64,000 nucleotides of DNA from contig JAFQRY010000013.1 in NCBI GenBank assembly GCA_017409845.1, positions 40,031 through 104,030 on the forward strand, in the 5' to 3' direction. The DNA comes from Clostridia bacterium (GTDB taxonomy: Bacteria > Bacillota > Clostridia > Oscillospirales > Acutalibacteraceae). The stretch's first letter is position 1. Each line of letters opens with the position of its first letter. The notes under the pieces are model-generated. The model was not told the DNA's origin, made no database searches, and saw only the letters and a list, made by a program, of their open reading frames with translations. Shown here in pieces: positions 32,394-42,076 of this stretch. The translations under genes were made by a program, and so were the position numbers.

Positions 32394-34478
32394 ATGCGTT
32401 TGACATGCGGCAGATTACGCTTAAAAACAATACTCACCCTTGTGCTTGCCCTTGTTATTGCCGTCAGCGGCATTGCTTCTGCGTTTCCGCGTATTTCGGC
32501 AGCCGAAAGCTTCGTGCAGTCAACGGATTCCGTTGCGGATAATTCTCCCCTTTCCCATGAAGAAATTATTCCCGAAAGCGACAATCTGCTTTATCTGCGA
32601 AGCTCCTTCAGAAAGCTTTTCAACAGATATTTCAAAGCATTCGGCATTAAAAGCCGTATTTCTGCAGCGGAAATTGAAATTGACCGCCAGAAGCTTTCGT
32701 TAGCAGCGGGAACATCTGCAATCATTGATGCCGACATCATTCCCTCAAACGCAAAAAACAGAGAAGTCATCTTCAGAAGCAATAATCCGAGGGTTGCCTC
32801 GGTTGATATTTTCGGAATTGTCAAAGCACTAAAGCCCGGCACGGCGACGGTTTATGCCATTGCAGGTGACGGCGGGTTTTATCGGAAATGCCTTGTCACC
32901 GTTACTCCGGGCAGAATTTACTGCGATTCCGTTGCTCTTTCCTCATCGGGTATAAGCCTTGACCCCGGGGCATCCGAAGCCTTTGATGTAACAGTTTTTC
33001 CCGTAAACACAACCGACCCCGAAGCTCTGTTTGTTTCGGATACAGATATTGTGAACGCAACCCTTCTTGACGGAAGGCTGACAGTAACGGGTAAGACTCC
33101 CGGAACGGCAATCGTCACCGTAAAATGCGGAGATTTCTGCGACTCCTTGTATGTTAATGTAAATGACCCTGATAATCCTGCCGGCGGAATTGAACCCGAC
33201 TGCGTTGAAATCTTCGGCGGAAGCTCGGCTTCAGGTATCGGTACGATTTTCAGAAGCATGGCTTCCATGCCCGACGGAGGCTATGTTGCCTGCGGAACAA
33301 CCGCATCCGTAAACGGAAATTTCAAGCATCTTTACAGAGATTTCTTCGGCTGGAAGGCTCCGTTTTCCTACATAGCAAAATTCTCGGAAACGGGCAGAAT
33401 CGAATGGATTGAGCTTTTCGGCGAAGCTTCCTCTTATGTTACGCTTTATGATATTGCCGTTCTCAGCGACGGAAGCATTGCGGCGGTCGGCACATATGAT
33501 ACTCCCTCAACTACTGAGCAGGCAGGCGGAATCGACGCTGCCGTAATCAGGCTTTCCTCTGACGGCCTTATGCTTTCAAAGAACATCCTCAAGGGCAGCG
33601 GAGACGACTTTTTCTACAGCGTTGCCGCAACGGCAGACGGATATGTTGTGGGCGGAAAAACCAATTCTATGAACGGTGCATTCGAAGGCGTTCCCGGAAT
33701 GAGCGCAATCGTTATGAGCTATGATATGAACAACAACCTGCTCTGGAAGCGTTATTTCAACGCAAGCAAGAGCAGCCACATTGCGGATATTGATGTTGAC
33801 GGCGAAAACAACATATTCCTTGCCTGCACAACAACCGCAACCGACGGCGATTTTTCTGAATTTGACGGTCTTTTCGGAGGCTATGCAGACAGCGTTATTT
33901 TCAAATTCAGCGGCACGGGTGAGCTCCTCTGGAGCCATGTGATTGCAACATCCGGCACGGATCTGTTTGAATCAATTGCGGCAGACGGCAGCGGCGGCTG
34001 CTATGTTGCAGGCAACTATACTCTTGTTTCAGCTACGGAGCCTGACGGAACACTTGAAGGAATGCTCAATTGCGGCGGCACGGATGCTCTTGTTTTACGC
34101 CTTGACCAGAACGGTGAAAGACTTTGGTGCAAAATTCTTTCGGGCTTCTATAACGATTTTGCAACGGATATTGTCCGCACCGACAACGGAATCGGCGTTA
34201 CGGGCTACAGCGAATCCGAAAACCGTGAATTCTCATCTGTCGGCAACATGGGCGGAACGGATGCTTTCTTCTGTTTCTACGATTCCGACGGAAACAGAAT
34301 TGAAATCAAAAGCAAGGCAGGCACAAACGATGATGCCGGTCTCTGCATTGCATATTCTGCCTTTTCAGACGAGATTTTTATTGCAGGCAGAACCAAATCC
34401 ACCGACTGCGACTTTGCCGACAACTCATATGGCAGCAGCATAACGGGATTTGTTACAAGACATAAAATAAGCTCATAA
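32394..34478 (+). CDS. Secreted protein with bacterial Ig-like (Big_2) domains and beta-propeller
   Basis: A 694-residue exported protein. A signal peptide spans residues 1 to about 36 (LVLALVIAVSGIASA). Two Big_2-type domains follow: one with FRSNNPRVASVD and GTATVYAIAG, a second with FVSDTDIVNAT and GTAIVTVKCG. From about residue 275 to the end, some eight blade-like repeats of GGYVACG, DGSIAAVG, DGYVVGG and GGCYVAG type look like an SBBP-like beta-propeller. A surface-binding or adhesin role is likely; no catalytic site is seen. The ATG at 32394 is chosen for AAAGGAGAG upstream; an earlier in-frame ATG at 32361 has none. Confidence 0.82.
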   Translation: MRLTCGRLRLKTILTLVLALVIAVSGIASAFPRISAAESFVQSTDSVADNSPLSHEEIIPESDNLLYLRSSFRKLFNRYFKAFGIKSRISAAEIEIDRQKLSLAAGTSAIIDADIIPSNAKNREVIFRSNNPRVASVDIFGIVKALKPGTATVYAIAGDGGFYRKCLVTVTPGRIYCDSVALSSSGISLDPGASEAFDVTVFPVNTTDPEALFVSDTDIVNATLLDGRLTVTGKTPGTAIVTVKCGDFCDSLYVNVNDPDNPAGGIEPDCVEIFGGSSASGIGTIFRSMASMPDGGYVACGTTASVNGNFKHLYRDFFGWKAPFSYIAKFSETGRIEWIELFGEASSYVTLYDIAVLSDGSIAAVGTYDTPSTTEQAGGIDAAVIRLSSDGLMLSKNILKGSGDDFFYSVAATADGYVVGGKTNSMNGAFEGVPGMSAIVMSYDMNNNLLWKRYFNASKSSHIADIDVDGENNIFLACTTTATDGDFSEFDGLFGGYADSVIFKFSGTGELLWSHVIATSGTDLFESIAADGSGGCYVAGNYTLVSATEPDGTLEGMLNCGGTDALVLRLDQNGERLWCKILSGFYNDFATDIVRTDNGIGVTGYSESENREFSSVGNMGGTDAFFCFYDSDGNRIEIKSKAGTNDDAGLCIAYSAFSDEIFIAGRTKSTDCDFADNSYGSSITGFVTRHKISS

Positions 34479-34488
34479 AAATGACTCA

Positions 34489-34520
34489 CCCCCGTGTTTC
34501 CGGACCCGGAAATACGGGGG
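34489..34520 (+). terminator. Strong hairpin after the propeller gene
   Basis: CCCCCGTGTTTCCGG pairs with CCGGAAATACGGGGG. No T-run follows directly, so it may be a stability or intrinsic terminator element. Confidence 0.6.
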
Positions 34521-34577
34521 ATGCATATTATACTTTTGTCAGTATGACACGCTGAATCCGATTTTTCAATACCGTAC

Positions 34578-34606
34578 TTGAAAAAGTGATATGCAGATGA
34601 TAAAAT
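34578..34606 (+). promoter_or_regulatory. Promoter of the PHP/LURP pair
   Basis: TTGAAA (34578-34583), 17 bases, TAAAAT (34601-34606). Confidence 0.65.
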
Positions 34607-34636
34607 AATTGTATGAAATATAAAGAAGTGATTATT

Positions 34637-35524
34637 TTGGAAAAATATATTGATTTGCATACTCATTCGCTCAAATCCGACGGCTCGATGACACCTGCCG
34701 AGGTGGTGAGGGAAGCAAAAAGGGCGGGCCTTACCGCGATTGCACTTTCCGACCATGACACGGTTGACGGAATTGAAGAGGCTGTTGCGGAAGGTGAAAA
34801 AATCGGAGTTGAGGTTATTCCTGCAATTGAATTTTCGGTTATTTCCGAAACGGAAACCCATATTCTCGGTTATTTCATTGATATAAACAATCCTGATTTG
34901 CAGAGGGTGCTTAAAGAGGTTGTTGACTTGCGTATTCAGAGAAATTATGTGACCTGCCAAAGGCTCAATGAGCTCGGATTTGATATCACGATTGAAGAGG
35001 TGCGTGCCCTTGCACCGAATAATTTTGTGGGCAGAGCACATTTTGCGAGAGTGCTCATGGATAAGGGATACACAAAAAGCGTTAAAGAAGGCTTTGATAA
35101 ATATATGTCGGCAGGGCAGTATGCCTATTGCGAAAAGCAGAGGCTGACCGCAAGGGATGCGATTGAGCTTATCGGAAAATGCGGCGGACTTTCGTTTCTT
35201 GCCCATCCGCATTTAACAAAATTCGATGATGAAAAAATCAGGGCATTTCTTGAGGAGCTTAAATCTTACGGTCTTGACGGGCTTGAGGGATATTATACGG
35301 ATTATACTCCCGGAATGCAGGAAAAGTATCAGTCAATGGCAAAAGAGCTCGGGCTTATGATTTCGGGCGGCACGGATTTCCATGCAAAAATGAAGCCGCA
35401 TATTTCAATCGGCACGGGTCTCGGAAACATGAAAATTCCGTATTCGGTGCTTGAAGAAATGAAGAAAGCGAGGGAGAAAAATGAAGCTTTATATCAAACA
35501 GAAGGTTTTTTCGTGGAAGGATAA
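34637..35524 (+). CDS. PHP-domain phosphoesterase
   Basis: A 295-residue metal-dependent phosphoesterase. All PHP metal motifs are visible: DLHTHSLKSDGSMTP at the N-terminus, SDHDTVDG, the E of PAIEFS, H in VGRAHFAR, HPHLTKFDD and the C-terminal GGTDFHAKMK. Homologues hydrolyse 3',5'-bisphosphates or oligonucleotides (YciV/RnaAM-type). The TTG at 34637 is chosen because AAGAAGTGA is six bases upstream; the in-frame ATG at 34613 has no ribosome site. The last 44 bases overlap the next gene in another frame. Confidence 0.9.
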   Translation: MEKYIDLHTHSLKSDGSMTPAEVVREAKRAGLTAIALSDHDTVDGIEEAVAEGEKIGVEVIPAIEFSVISETETHILGYFIDINNPDLQRVLKEVVDLRIQRNYVTCQRLNELGFDITIEEVRALAPNNFVGRAHFARVLMDKGYTKSVKEGFDKYMSAGQYAYCEKQRLTARDAIELIGKCGGLSFLAHPHLTKFDDEKIRAFLEELKSYGLDGLEGYYTDYTPGMQEKYQSMAKELGLMISGGTDFHAKMKPHISIGTGLGNMKIPYSVLEEMKKAREKNEALYQTEGFFVEG

Positions 35525-35969
35525 ATTCACCGTCAAGGATGAGGCGGGCAACGATAAATATTTTGTTGAGGGTGAGTTGTTTTCATGGGGCAAAAAGCTT
35601 CATGTAACCGACCTTGGCGGAAATGAGGTTGCCTTTATTCAGCAGAAGGTTTTCAGCTTTCTGCCGCGTTATTTTGTTTATGTCAACGGTGAAGAGGTGG
35701 CGGAAATCGTCAAGGAATTTTCATTTCTCCGACCGAAATATTCGATTGAAGGTCTGGGCTGGGATATCAACGGTGACTTCTGGTCGCATAACTATATGAT
35801 TACCAAAAACGGGAATCCGATTGTTACGATTCAGAAGGAATGGATGACATGGGGTGACAGCTATGAGCTTGATATAGCAGACCCCGACGACGAAACCGTT
35901 GCTCTTGCGGTGGTGCTGACAATTGACTGCGTAATGGCTGCTCAGGCTGCGGCAGCTGCATCGAATTAA
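35481..35969 (+). CDS. LURP-one-related (YxjI-like) protein
   Basis: A 162-residue protein of the LURP-one/tubby-like beta-barrel family. Repeated strands such as YIKQKVFSWKDKFTVKDEAG, VEGELFSWGKKLHV and IQQKVFSFLPRYFVY alternate aromatic and charged residues, typical of the family. The C-terminal helix (VALAVVLTIDCVMAAQAAAA) is hydrophobic, the buried central helix of the fold. Its start (ATG 35481, after GAGGGAG) lies 44 bases inside the PHP gene, implying translational coupling. Function unknown in bacteria; phospholipid or membrane binding is suggested for the fold. Confidence 0.85.
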   Translation: MKLYIKQKVFSWKDKFTVKDEAGNDKYFVEGELFSWGKKLHVTDLGGNEVAFIQQKVFSFLPRYFVYVNGEEVAEIVKEFSFLRPKYSIEGLGWDINGDFWSHNYMITKNGNPIVTIQKEWMTWGDSYELDIADPDDETVALAVVLTIDCVMAAQAAAAASN

Positions 35970-36132
35970 AAGTTGATTTCAGTGAAAGCAGGTGGATCTG
36001 CAATAACATTAAAAAGAAAATTATTTTCTGAGATGTGATTTGTCAATGGGACTTTTTTGAAAATAATTTATATGAGAAAAATTTTTATGATATTATTACA
36101 GTGTTGATTTTATTTAAAAATGAGGTGTTATA

Positions 36133-36741
36133 ATGAAGTTTGAAGCAAATAAATTAAGATGGACAAGAGAACCCGCAGATTTTTCAATAACTGATAATAA
36201 AATTGAAATAACAACTGCTCCGAACACGGATTTGTGGCAAAGAACATATTATCATTTCCGTAACGATAATGCTCCTGTCCTTCAGATGGAAACTGATGAA
36301 AAGTTTTTTTCCTTTGTTGTAAAAACAGAATTTGAAAGCAAACACAGATTTGACCAGTGCGGTATTGTTATGTACCTTGACAGCGACAACTGGATAAAAG
36401 GTTCAATCGAATATGAAAACGAGAAGTTTCAGCATCTCGGCTCTGTTGTTACAAATAACGGCTATTCCGATTGGGCAACAACTGAAATCGACGCAGGCAT
36501 CAAATCAATGTGGTACAGATTCAGCCGCAGAGAAGACGATTATTGCATTGAGTGCTCTGATGACGGCATAACATTCAGGCAGATGAGAGTTTGCCATATG
36601 TGGAACGGTGCCGGTAAAATTATGTTCGGAGTTTATGCCTGCAGCCCTGAAAATTCTTCCTTTAAAGCGGTTTTTACGAAAATGGAAATTTCCGAATGCA
36701 AATGGCTTGCCCATGACGGACAGCAGCCTGATGCAGAATGA
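36133..36741 (+). CDS. DUF1349 (concanavalin-like) protein
   Basis: A 202-residue protein with the DUF1349 lectin-like beta-sandwich: FEANKLRWTREPADFSI at the start, the TDLWQRTYYHF segment, QCGIVMYLDSDNWIKG, WYRFSRREDDYCIECSDDG and a C-terminal VYACSPENSSFKAVF strand. Family members are linked to sugar metabolism; many bind or cleave xylose-type glycans, but the function here is unknown. No signal peptide, so cytosolic. The ATG at 36133 follows ATGAGGTG. It is the first gene of the accessory carbohydrate island; the local coding is more AT-rich than the flanks. Confidence 0.85.
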   Translation: MKFEANKLRWTREPADFSITDNKIEITTAPNTDLWQRTYYHFRNDNAPVLQMETDEKFFSFVVKTEFESKHRFDQCGIVMYLDSDNWIKGSIEYENEKFQHLGSVVTNNGYSDWATTEIDAGIKSMWYRFSRREDDYCIECSDDGITFRQMRVCHMWNGAGKIMFGVYACSPENSSFKAVFTKMEISECKWLAHDGQQPDAE

Positions 36742-36791
36742 TAAACAATAATCAGACAACAAACCGAATTGAAATTTAAAATAATTAGTAT

Positions 36792-38252
36792 ATGAAAGAC
36801 AAAAACTTCTTTTTAAGTAAGGCACAGAATAATTATCCTGCACTTCATTACAGAGAAATCAAGCCTGATATCACCGATTTTACAGCATCAACCGGTGACA
36901 GCATTCTGCTTGACCTTGGTGAACATGCAGTCGGACACTTTTCTTTTGCTTTTGACAATGCCGAAGATTTTATTGATGCACCTGTCCGCTTAATCATCAA
37001 ATTCGGCGAAGATATGAGAGAGATTGAAGATGATTTTTCTCTTTATAGGGAAGGGCTCTCCAAAACATGGCTTCAGGAGGAAATAATCAATCTTGATTTT
37101 CCTCAAAAAACAACAATGACGAGAAGATATGCTTGCAGATATATAAAAATAACGGTAGATAAAACCAACAAGCCTGTCAGGCTGTTTGATTTTTGCTTTC
37201 GTGCTTCAACGAGTGCCGATGTGTCTGCTCTCAAGCCCGCAAAAACAACAGATATCCTGTTGAATAAAATTGATACTGTTTCAACCAACACTCTCAAAGA
37301 ATGTATGCAGACATTTTTTGAGGACGGACCCAAGCGTGACCGCCGGCTATGGACTGGCGACCTTCGGCTTGAAGCTCTGACAAATTATTATACATTTAAA
37401 AACCTTGAAATCATCAAAAGATGTTTATATCTTTTTGCTGCAGGCGAATATGATAAGCTCGGATTTCTGCCGTCATATGTTTATGAAACACCATATTTCT
37501 TCTCAGGTTCGGCACACATTGCAGACTATGCACTGCTGTTTGTTGTGACCGTATGTGATTACTATAAACACACCGGCGATACCGATGTTGTAAATGACCT
37601 TATAAACATTTGCAAATCACAGCTTGAAAGTTTCAGGAACATACTTGATAATAATCTGATTGTAACCCGTCAGGATGGCTGGTTTGCTTTTATTGACTGG
37701 TGTCCCGCTCTTGAAAAGCTGATTTCTTTGCAGGGGGTTTATCTCTACACACTTGAACACTTTTCGGAGCTGTTAGAATCAATCGGGGATGAAGAACATA
37801 AAAAATATCTACTTCATCTCTCTGAAGTTCGCAGTGCCTGCAAAGAACATCTTTATGATAAAAATGAAAATGCTTTTATTAATAAACTTGATAACGGACA
37901 GCTCAGTGTTCATTCTCAGGTTTGGATGATATTGGGCGGTGTTGTTGATGGAGAAGAAGCAAAAAATCTTCTTGTTTCCTTCCTTGACAACAAGGATGCG
38001 AAACAGCCGGTCACCCCTTATATGCGTCATTATGTTGTTGAAGCAATGCTGAAATCCGGAATGAAGGATGAGGCGGTTCGGTATATCAAAAAATTCTGGG
38101 GAGGAATGGTTGAACTCGGGGCAGACACCTTCTGGGAGGCTTATATTCCCGAAGACCCTGATTTCTCACCGTATGATAACAGAATAATAAACAGCCTTTG
38201 CCATGCATGGAGTTGCACACCGGCATATTTTATCCGCAAGTACGGATTGTAA
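36792..38252 (+). CDS. GH78-like alpha-L-rhamnosidase-type protein (six-hairpin fold)
   Basis: A 486-residue cytosolic protein. The N-terminal 150 residues form a beta domain with LDLGEHAVGHFSF and the RYIKI strand found in bacterial rhamnosidases. From about residue 150 the (alpha/alpha)6 barrel begins; its EDGPKRDRRLWTGDLRLEA matches the DCPxRDxRxGWTGD acid motif of GH78, and GADTFWEAY matches the conserved GATTxWE block. It is shorter than typical GH78 enzymes (700 or more residues) and lacks N-terminal lectin domains. No clear ribosome site precedes the ATG. It is 50 bases after the DUF1349 gene. Substrate unproven. Confidence 0.78.
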   Translation: MKDKNFFLSKAQNNYPALHYREIKPDITDFTASTGDSILLDLGEHAVGHFSFAFDNAEDFIDAPVRLIIKFGEDMREIEDDFSLYREGLSKTWLQEEIINLDFPQKTTMTRRYACRYIKITVDKTNKPVRLFDFCFRASTSADVSALKPAKTTDILLNKIDTVSTNTLKECMQTFFEDGPKRDRRLWTGDLRLEALTNYYTFKNLEIIKRCLYLFAAGEYDKLGFLPSYVYETPYFFSGSAHIADYALLFVVTVCDYYKHTGDTDVVNDLINICKSQLESFRNILDNNLIVTRQDGWFAFIDWCPALEKLISLQGVYLYTLEHFSELLESIGDEEHKKYLLHLSEVRSACKEHLYDKNENAFINKLDNGQLSVHSQVWMILGGVVDGEEAKNLLVSFLDNKDAKQPVTPYMRHYVVEAMLKSGMKDEAVRYIKKFWGGMVELGADTFWEAYIPEDPDFSPYDNRIINSLCHAWSCTPAYFIRKYGL

Positions 38253-38382
38253 ATTATCCGAAACTCCGAATAACAGTAAATCTTGCTGCATAACAGAAAG
38301 CAGAATCACATACGGTAACATTCTGCGGCTTGTGATAATTCTGATTCCGGAGAACCCGGTCAAATTCCTGAGTAAAAGATAA

Positions 38383-38455
38383 AACCCCTTAAAGGGTACT
38401 GAAAGGTATTCAGAACGAAATCCTTTTTCAGTTACCCTCAAGGGGTTAATTTTTA
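38383..38455. terminator. Bidirectional terminator between convergent genes
   Basis: Outer arms AACCCCTT (38383-38390) and AAGGGGTT (38440-38447) close a bulged stem GGGTACTGAAA / TTTCAGTTACCC. T-runs follow on both strands. Confidence 0.8.
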
Positions 38456-38472
38456 TATTATCCGGAGTTTGT

Positions 38473-39909
38473 TTAACGGAAATTTACATAACCAAACACA
38501 AGCAAACCTATCATTAAGACATAGAAGAACGGAAGAACCGTTGCATCTCCGCCGAATGAAACAATAAACTCCTTTAATGATTTTGATTTTTCCTTGTTTT
38601 CCTTGAGTCTCTTCGGGCGTGCAAAGTAAGCAAGGTCGAAGAGAATATAACCCACACAGTAGAAAATCCAGGTTTCCCAAAGAGTATAGCCTCTGAGAAT
38701 CTGACCTGCAAGTATAGCTGCACCCAACAAAATCAGGAAAATGCGTATGAGTTTGATATTCTTGTAATCCCAATAGCGTTCAAGTCCGTCGTGCTGTGCA
38801 ATAACATAGTACATTGTAAAGCAACATATGATTGAAGCCATCGTCGTTGAACCAAGCATAACAAGGCAAAGCGGACCGACCATATAGCAGGGACGCTCAA
38901 GCACCTCAACGATATTCATATCAACCTCGCCGAAAGCACGGGTGATTTTGTTGCCGTTTCTGCGATAAGGAATGATAAAGAGGAAAATTGTGAGAATTAT
39001 CAAAGCACAGAAAACCCATGAAAGAGTAATGTCAACTTTTTCGGGAAGCATATACCAGAGCTTTCCTGTTGCTTCAGCCTGCTCAAGATTCTTGGCAGCG
39101 AGAGGCCAACCGAGAACAAAAGCACCGGCAATACCAAGACCGTTGAAGCAGCCCTGAGTAAATTCCATGATTTTCCAGCCGTCAACAATCTTGAGCTTTT
39201 CCCATTTGCCAAAAAGCATTTTGCCGTTTTTGAGAGGATGAAGCTCCTTGTCATAGAAGGTAATGGCGATAACCCAACCGATTGAGCCGGCAAGAGCACC
39301 GCCAACCCACATAATAATCGTGAAAATATCCCTTCTTATCGCTGCCATAACAAGTACGCCCGCAACTATCACAAGATTGCGTCCCCATTCCTCACGGCTG
39401 TCCTTCGAGAAGCAGATTTTGGGCATTTTTCCGTGTTCGGGGTCATAGGGAGTGTTGAAAATGCGGTATCCGATTTCCTGAACCAACGGAACAAGCGCAA
39501 AGAAGATAACGAAATCATACCATTTATAAACAACACCGCTCATGGCTGAGAAGCTCATACCGAGAAAAGCCGAGCCCAGACCGCTCCAGATTGAACCCTT
39601 GAATGCAAGAGCCAGATAACCAAGAGACGGATTGTAGCGTGGGCTGTCGTGGTCAAGAACAAGACCCATTGTTGAGCCGTAAGGCTCCATACCACCATAA
39701 AAATAGCCGAGTGCACAGGCCGCAGCAAACAGATATACATTATCCATCAGCAACTCTGAACCGGTGTACCATACACAAAGAATACCTATGAATGCACCGG
39801 GAAGCATAGCACCTTTTTCACCGCCGATAGCGGAGCCGCGCATACCCCATCCGAAGCACATTGTAATCATACTGATTGCCAAAAAGGCAAAAACATTCTG
39901 AGTTTCCAT
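38473..39909 (-). CDS. Multi-pass membrane protein (putative transporter), last gene of the ulosonate-type cluster
   Basis: A 478-residue protein with about 12 hydrophobic segments. It starts FAFLAISMITMCFGWGMRGS; Gly-rich loops GSAIGGEKGAMLPGAFIG and YGGMEPYGSTMGL lie early, and a large central loop near residues 165-180 and 225-250 is cytosolic. I do not recognise a named transporter family; SSS, MFS and TRAP motifs are absent. It is preceded by AGGGGG at a good spacing. Its position after two sialidase-like genes suggests uptake or export of a sugar acid or glycan fragment, but this rests on context only. Confidence 0.6.
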   Translation of the reverse strand: METQNVFAFLAISMITMCFGWGMRGSAIGGEKGAMLPGAFIGILCVWYTGSELLMDNVYLFAAACALGYFYGGMEPYGSTMGLVLDHDSPRYNPSLGYLALAFKGSIWSGLGSAFLGMSFSAMSGVVYKWYDFVIFFALVPLVQEIGYRIFNTPYDPEHGKMPKICFSKDSREEWGRNLVIVAGVLVMAAIRRDIFTIIMWVGGALAGSIGWVIAITFYDKELHPLKNGKMLFGKWEKLKIVDGWKIMEFTQGCFNGLGIAGAFVLGWPLAAKNLEQAEATGKLWYMLPEKVDITLSWVFCALIILTIFLFIIPYRRNGNKITRAFGEVDMNIVEVLERPCYMVGPLCLVMLGSTTMASIICCFTMYYVIAQHDGLERYWDYKNIKLIRIFLILLGAAILAGQILRGYTLWETWIFYCVGYILFDLAYFARPKRLKENKEKSKSLKEFIVSFGGDATVLPFFYVLMIGLLVFGYVNFR

Positions 39910-39929
39910 AAATAACCCCCTGCAATTAT

Positions 39930-40949
39930 TTATACTTTTTCAACACGAACAACTGCATAGCCAATCTTTTTGCGTGCACAGGTATAAACCATATGAAGCA
40001 GATTGCCTTCTGCAACGATTGACGGATATGAAAACTCGGTTTCCGGTTTATTTTCAAGCTCAATACTAACGGGGTATGTAGCACCGTTATCCTCGGAAAG
40101 GAAAAGACAGAGAGGTGTTCGGTCACCCCAGTTTTCACTTACGGGATTGCAAATAAGTCCAAGAACTCCGCAGTCGGTCAGTGCCGCACCGATGCCGCTG
40201 TTGTTATTAGGCATATCGGTGGGTCTTGCTACAGACCATGTGCGTCCGTAATCCGATGATTCGCTTCGGTAAATCCAATTAAGATTTGTGCGTGCAAGCA
40301 TATAAACTCTGCCGTCGTGTGATTGATCCTCCCAAATCGCAGGCTGAATCAGACCCTCACCGTCTTTGGGAAGCTCTTCTTTGCGGTTGCATATTGTGCC
40401 GTCGGGAAGCTCAAACGCAACGGGAGCGGAAAGCTTCCAGGTTTCACCGTTATCCATACTGCAGTCTGTCCATGATTCCCATCGGTCACATAAATCCTCA
40501 GTTGAACCGGGTGCAAGAAGTGCACCGTTTGAAAGTCTTATCATCTGATTTTTAACGGGTCCTCTTCCTCCGATATCACCGGGAACAAGCTCTTTTGGTT
40601 CCGACCAGGTTTTACCGTCGTCTGCAGAAACGGATTTCATTGAGTACCAATGGCCTTCATCAATACCGCTTTTGTAGATCAGCGTAAGAATGCCGTTTTC
40701 TGCAAAAAGGGTCGGATTCCAGTCGGCTTCACCGTCATCCGGCGTTACGGGAACTGCTGTGCTCCATTCTCCGTCACGGCGTGCGAACCATATGCGCACA
40801 TTCGGATTTTTTTCTTTTGTGCCGCCAAACCAAGCGGCAGTAGGCTTGCCGTTGCATACAGCAACCGTTGCTGCATGACATTCGCCTGTTTCTTCGTTAA
40901 TACCTTCGGTTGAAAGGTATTCCTGGTATAAAAGCTCAGCCTTAATCAT
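39930..40949 (-). CDS. Sialidase-like six-bladed propeller (BNR repeats), cytosolic
   Basis: A 339-residue protein with sialidase-fold repeats. Asp-box motifs of S/TxDxGxTW type are visible in VSADDGKTWSEP, SMDNGETWKLS, SSDYGRTWSV and LSEDNGATYPV. The region WFGGTKEKNPNVRIWFARR resembles the BNR_2 family, exo-alpha-sialidase-type proteins with a FAGGxxxGxxDVxIxxAR block. No signal peptide. It overlaps the upstream propeller gene by eight bases (ATGATTAA), so both are co-translated. Substrate could be sialic acid, Kdo or another ulosonate glycoside; not proven. Confidence 0.82.
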   Translation of the reverse strand: MIKAELLYQEYLSTEGINEETGECHAATVAVCNGKPTAAWFGGTKEKNPNVRIWFARRDGEWSTAVPVTPDDGEADWNPTLFAENGILTLIYKSGIDEGHWYSMKSVSADDGKTWSEPKELVPGDIGGRGPVKNQMIRLSNGALLAPGSTEDLCDRWESWTDCSMDNGETWKLSAPVAFELPDGTICNRKEELPKDGEGLIQPAIWEDQSHDGRVYMLARTNLNWIYRSESSDYGRTWSVARPTDMPNNNSGIGAALTDCGVLGLICNPVSENWGDRTPLCLFLSEDNGATYPVSIELENKPETEFSYPSIVAEGNLLHMVYTCARKKIGYAVVRVEKV

Positions 40950-41988
40950 TAACCAATTCCTCCCAATCTGAAATTACTGTGTCCGCAACGAAGCGGTTTT
41001 CCTCTTCACCGAGATTATAATAATAAAGAATATGTATTTCGTTGTTGAAGAACGCTGCTCTGGGGTAGCCGATATCCGTGTTGACCGCATCGGTACGCAG
41101 TGCTTTGGGTTTACTCCAGTTTTTACCGTCGCGTGTAGTTGTGATGAACAAGCCGCAAGGTGCCTGCCTACGGAAATAGGCAAGAACAACTGTTCCGTCA
41201 GGTAATGTGCAAAGTGCAGGCGGGCTGCCGCCACTCATATCATTATCTATGTAGTTGAGCTTTGTTTCATAAACCCATGTTTTTCCTTCGTCATTGCTCA
41301 GGTAAACATCAAGCTGTGTAAAACCGGGTTCATTTTCACTTGCATAGCGGGCTATTCCGAGCAATGAGCCGTCCGGAATCCGTGCTATTGCAGGCATAAT
41401 ACTGAAGTCACCGTAGGGTGGGTCTTCCCCCATCATTCCGAGCTTTTCCCACTTGCCGTCAAAGGTAAGTTTTACGGCAAATGTATTTCCCTCAAGTCCG
41501 TCAGCCTTAACACCGGTCATGGCAAGAATAAAATAATTGTCACAAACAATGTAATCCGTTCTTGCACTTACACCGACAAGGCCGAAATCGGGAATATAAA
41601 ACGGGCCCTCCCAGCTTTTACCTGCATCGTTTGTAACCATAAGCTGTGTAAACACGTTTCCGTCCCAGCCCGACGGCATCAGATACAATCCGCTTTCGGG
41701 AGTAAGCAAATCTGAGGGTAAATCCGGAAGGCGTGTTTTGTTTTCGTAATCAATTGCAGGAATTTCCGGATATTCGTGAACCCAGCCCGTTTCCGGTCGG
41801 AATCTTGCGAACATTCTTATTGTCGGCTTTGTTCTGTCAAGTGCGTGAACATCGGGACCGTTGTAATGGTGAATACCTTTTTCAAAGCCAACAAGTAATT
41901 CTTCGTTGAATTTCCATATACCGTGGTTTGCAGGCCAGCCAAAAAAGTCAGTCTTGCCGATAGCCACGATATTGTGTGTTACTGTCAT
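40942..41988 (-). CDS. Second sialidase-like propeller (BNR repeats), cytosolic
   Basis: A 348-residue protein, distinct from its neighbour. Asp-box repeats are TNDAGKSWEGP, LSNDEGKTWVYE and TTRDGKNWSKP. The DMSGGSPPALCTLPDGTVV and YPRAAFFNNEIHILYYY segments match BNR/sialidase-fold proteins. The ATG at 41988 is preferred because AAGGGTGA lies upstream; an in-frame GTG nine bases earlier overlaps that site. A terminator-like hairpin (42026-42062) lies between it and the kdsB-like gene. Function inferred from fold only. Confidence 0.8.
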   Translation of the reverse strand: MTVTHNIVAIGKTDFFGWPANHGIWKFNEELLVGFEKGIHHYNGPDVHALDRTKPTIRMFARFRPETGWVHEYPEIPAIDYENKTRLPDLPSDLLTPESGLYLMPSGWDGNVFTQLMVTNDAGKSWEGPFYIPDFGLVGVSARTDYIVCDNYFILAMTGVKADGLEGNTFAVKLTFDGKWEKLGMMGEDPPYGDFSIMPAIARIPDGSLLGIARYASENEPGFTQLDVYLSNDEGKTWVYETKLNYIDNDMSGGSPPALCTLPDGTVVLAYFRRQAPCGLFITTTRDGKNWSKPKALRTDAVNTDIGYPRAAFFNNEIHILYYYNLGEEENRFVADTVISDWEELVND

Positions 41989-42017
41989 TTTCTTCACCCT
42001 TCACTCTTTTGAATAAT

Positions 42018-42062
42018 ATCAAAAGCCCCCCAATGAAACTTTTTCGTATTTCATTCGGGGGG
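42018..42062 (-). terminator. Terminator-like hairpin between kdsB-like and propeller genes
   Basis: CCCCCCAATGAAA pairs with TTTCATTCGGGGGG. On the minus strand CTTTTGATATT follows. It may reduce expression of the three downstream genes. Confidence 0.65.
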
Positions 42063-42076
42063 TAAAAGCTGACTAA

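Noticed and set aside
34277-35212. 311-codon minus-strand frame across the PHP gene
   Set aside because: It crosses a promoter, a hairpin and a conserved gene on the other strand; no ribosome site.
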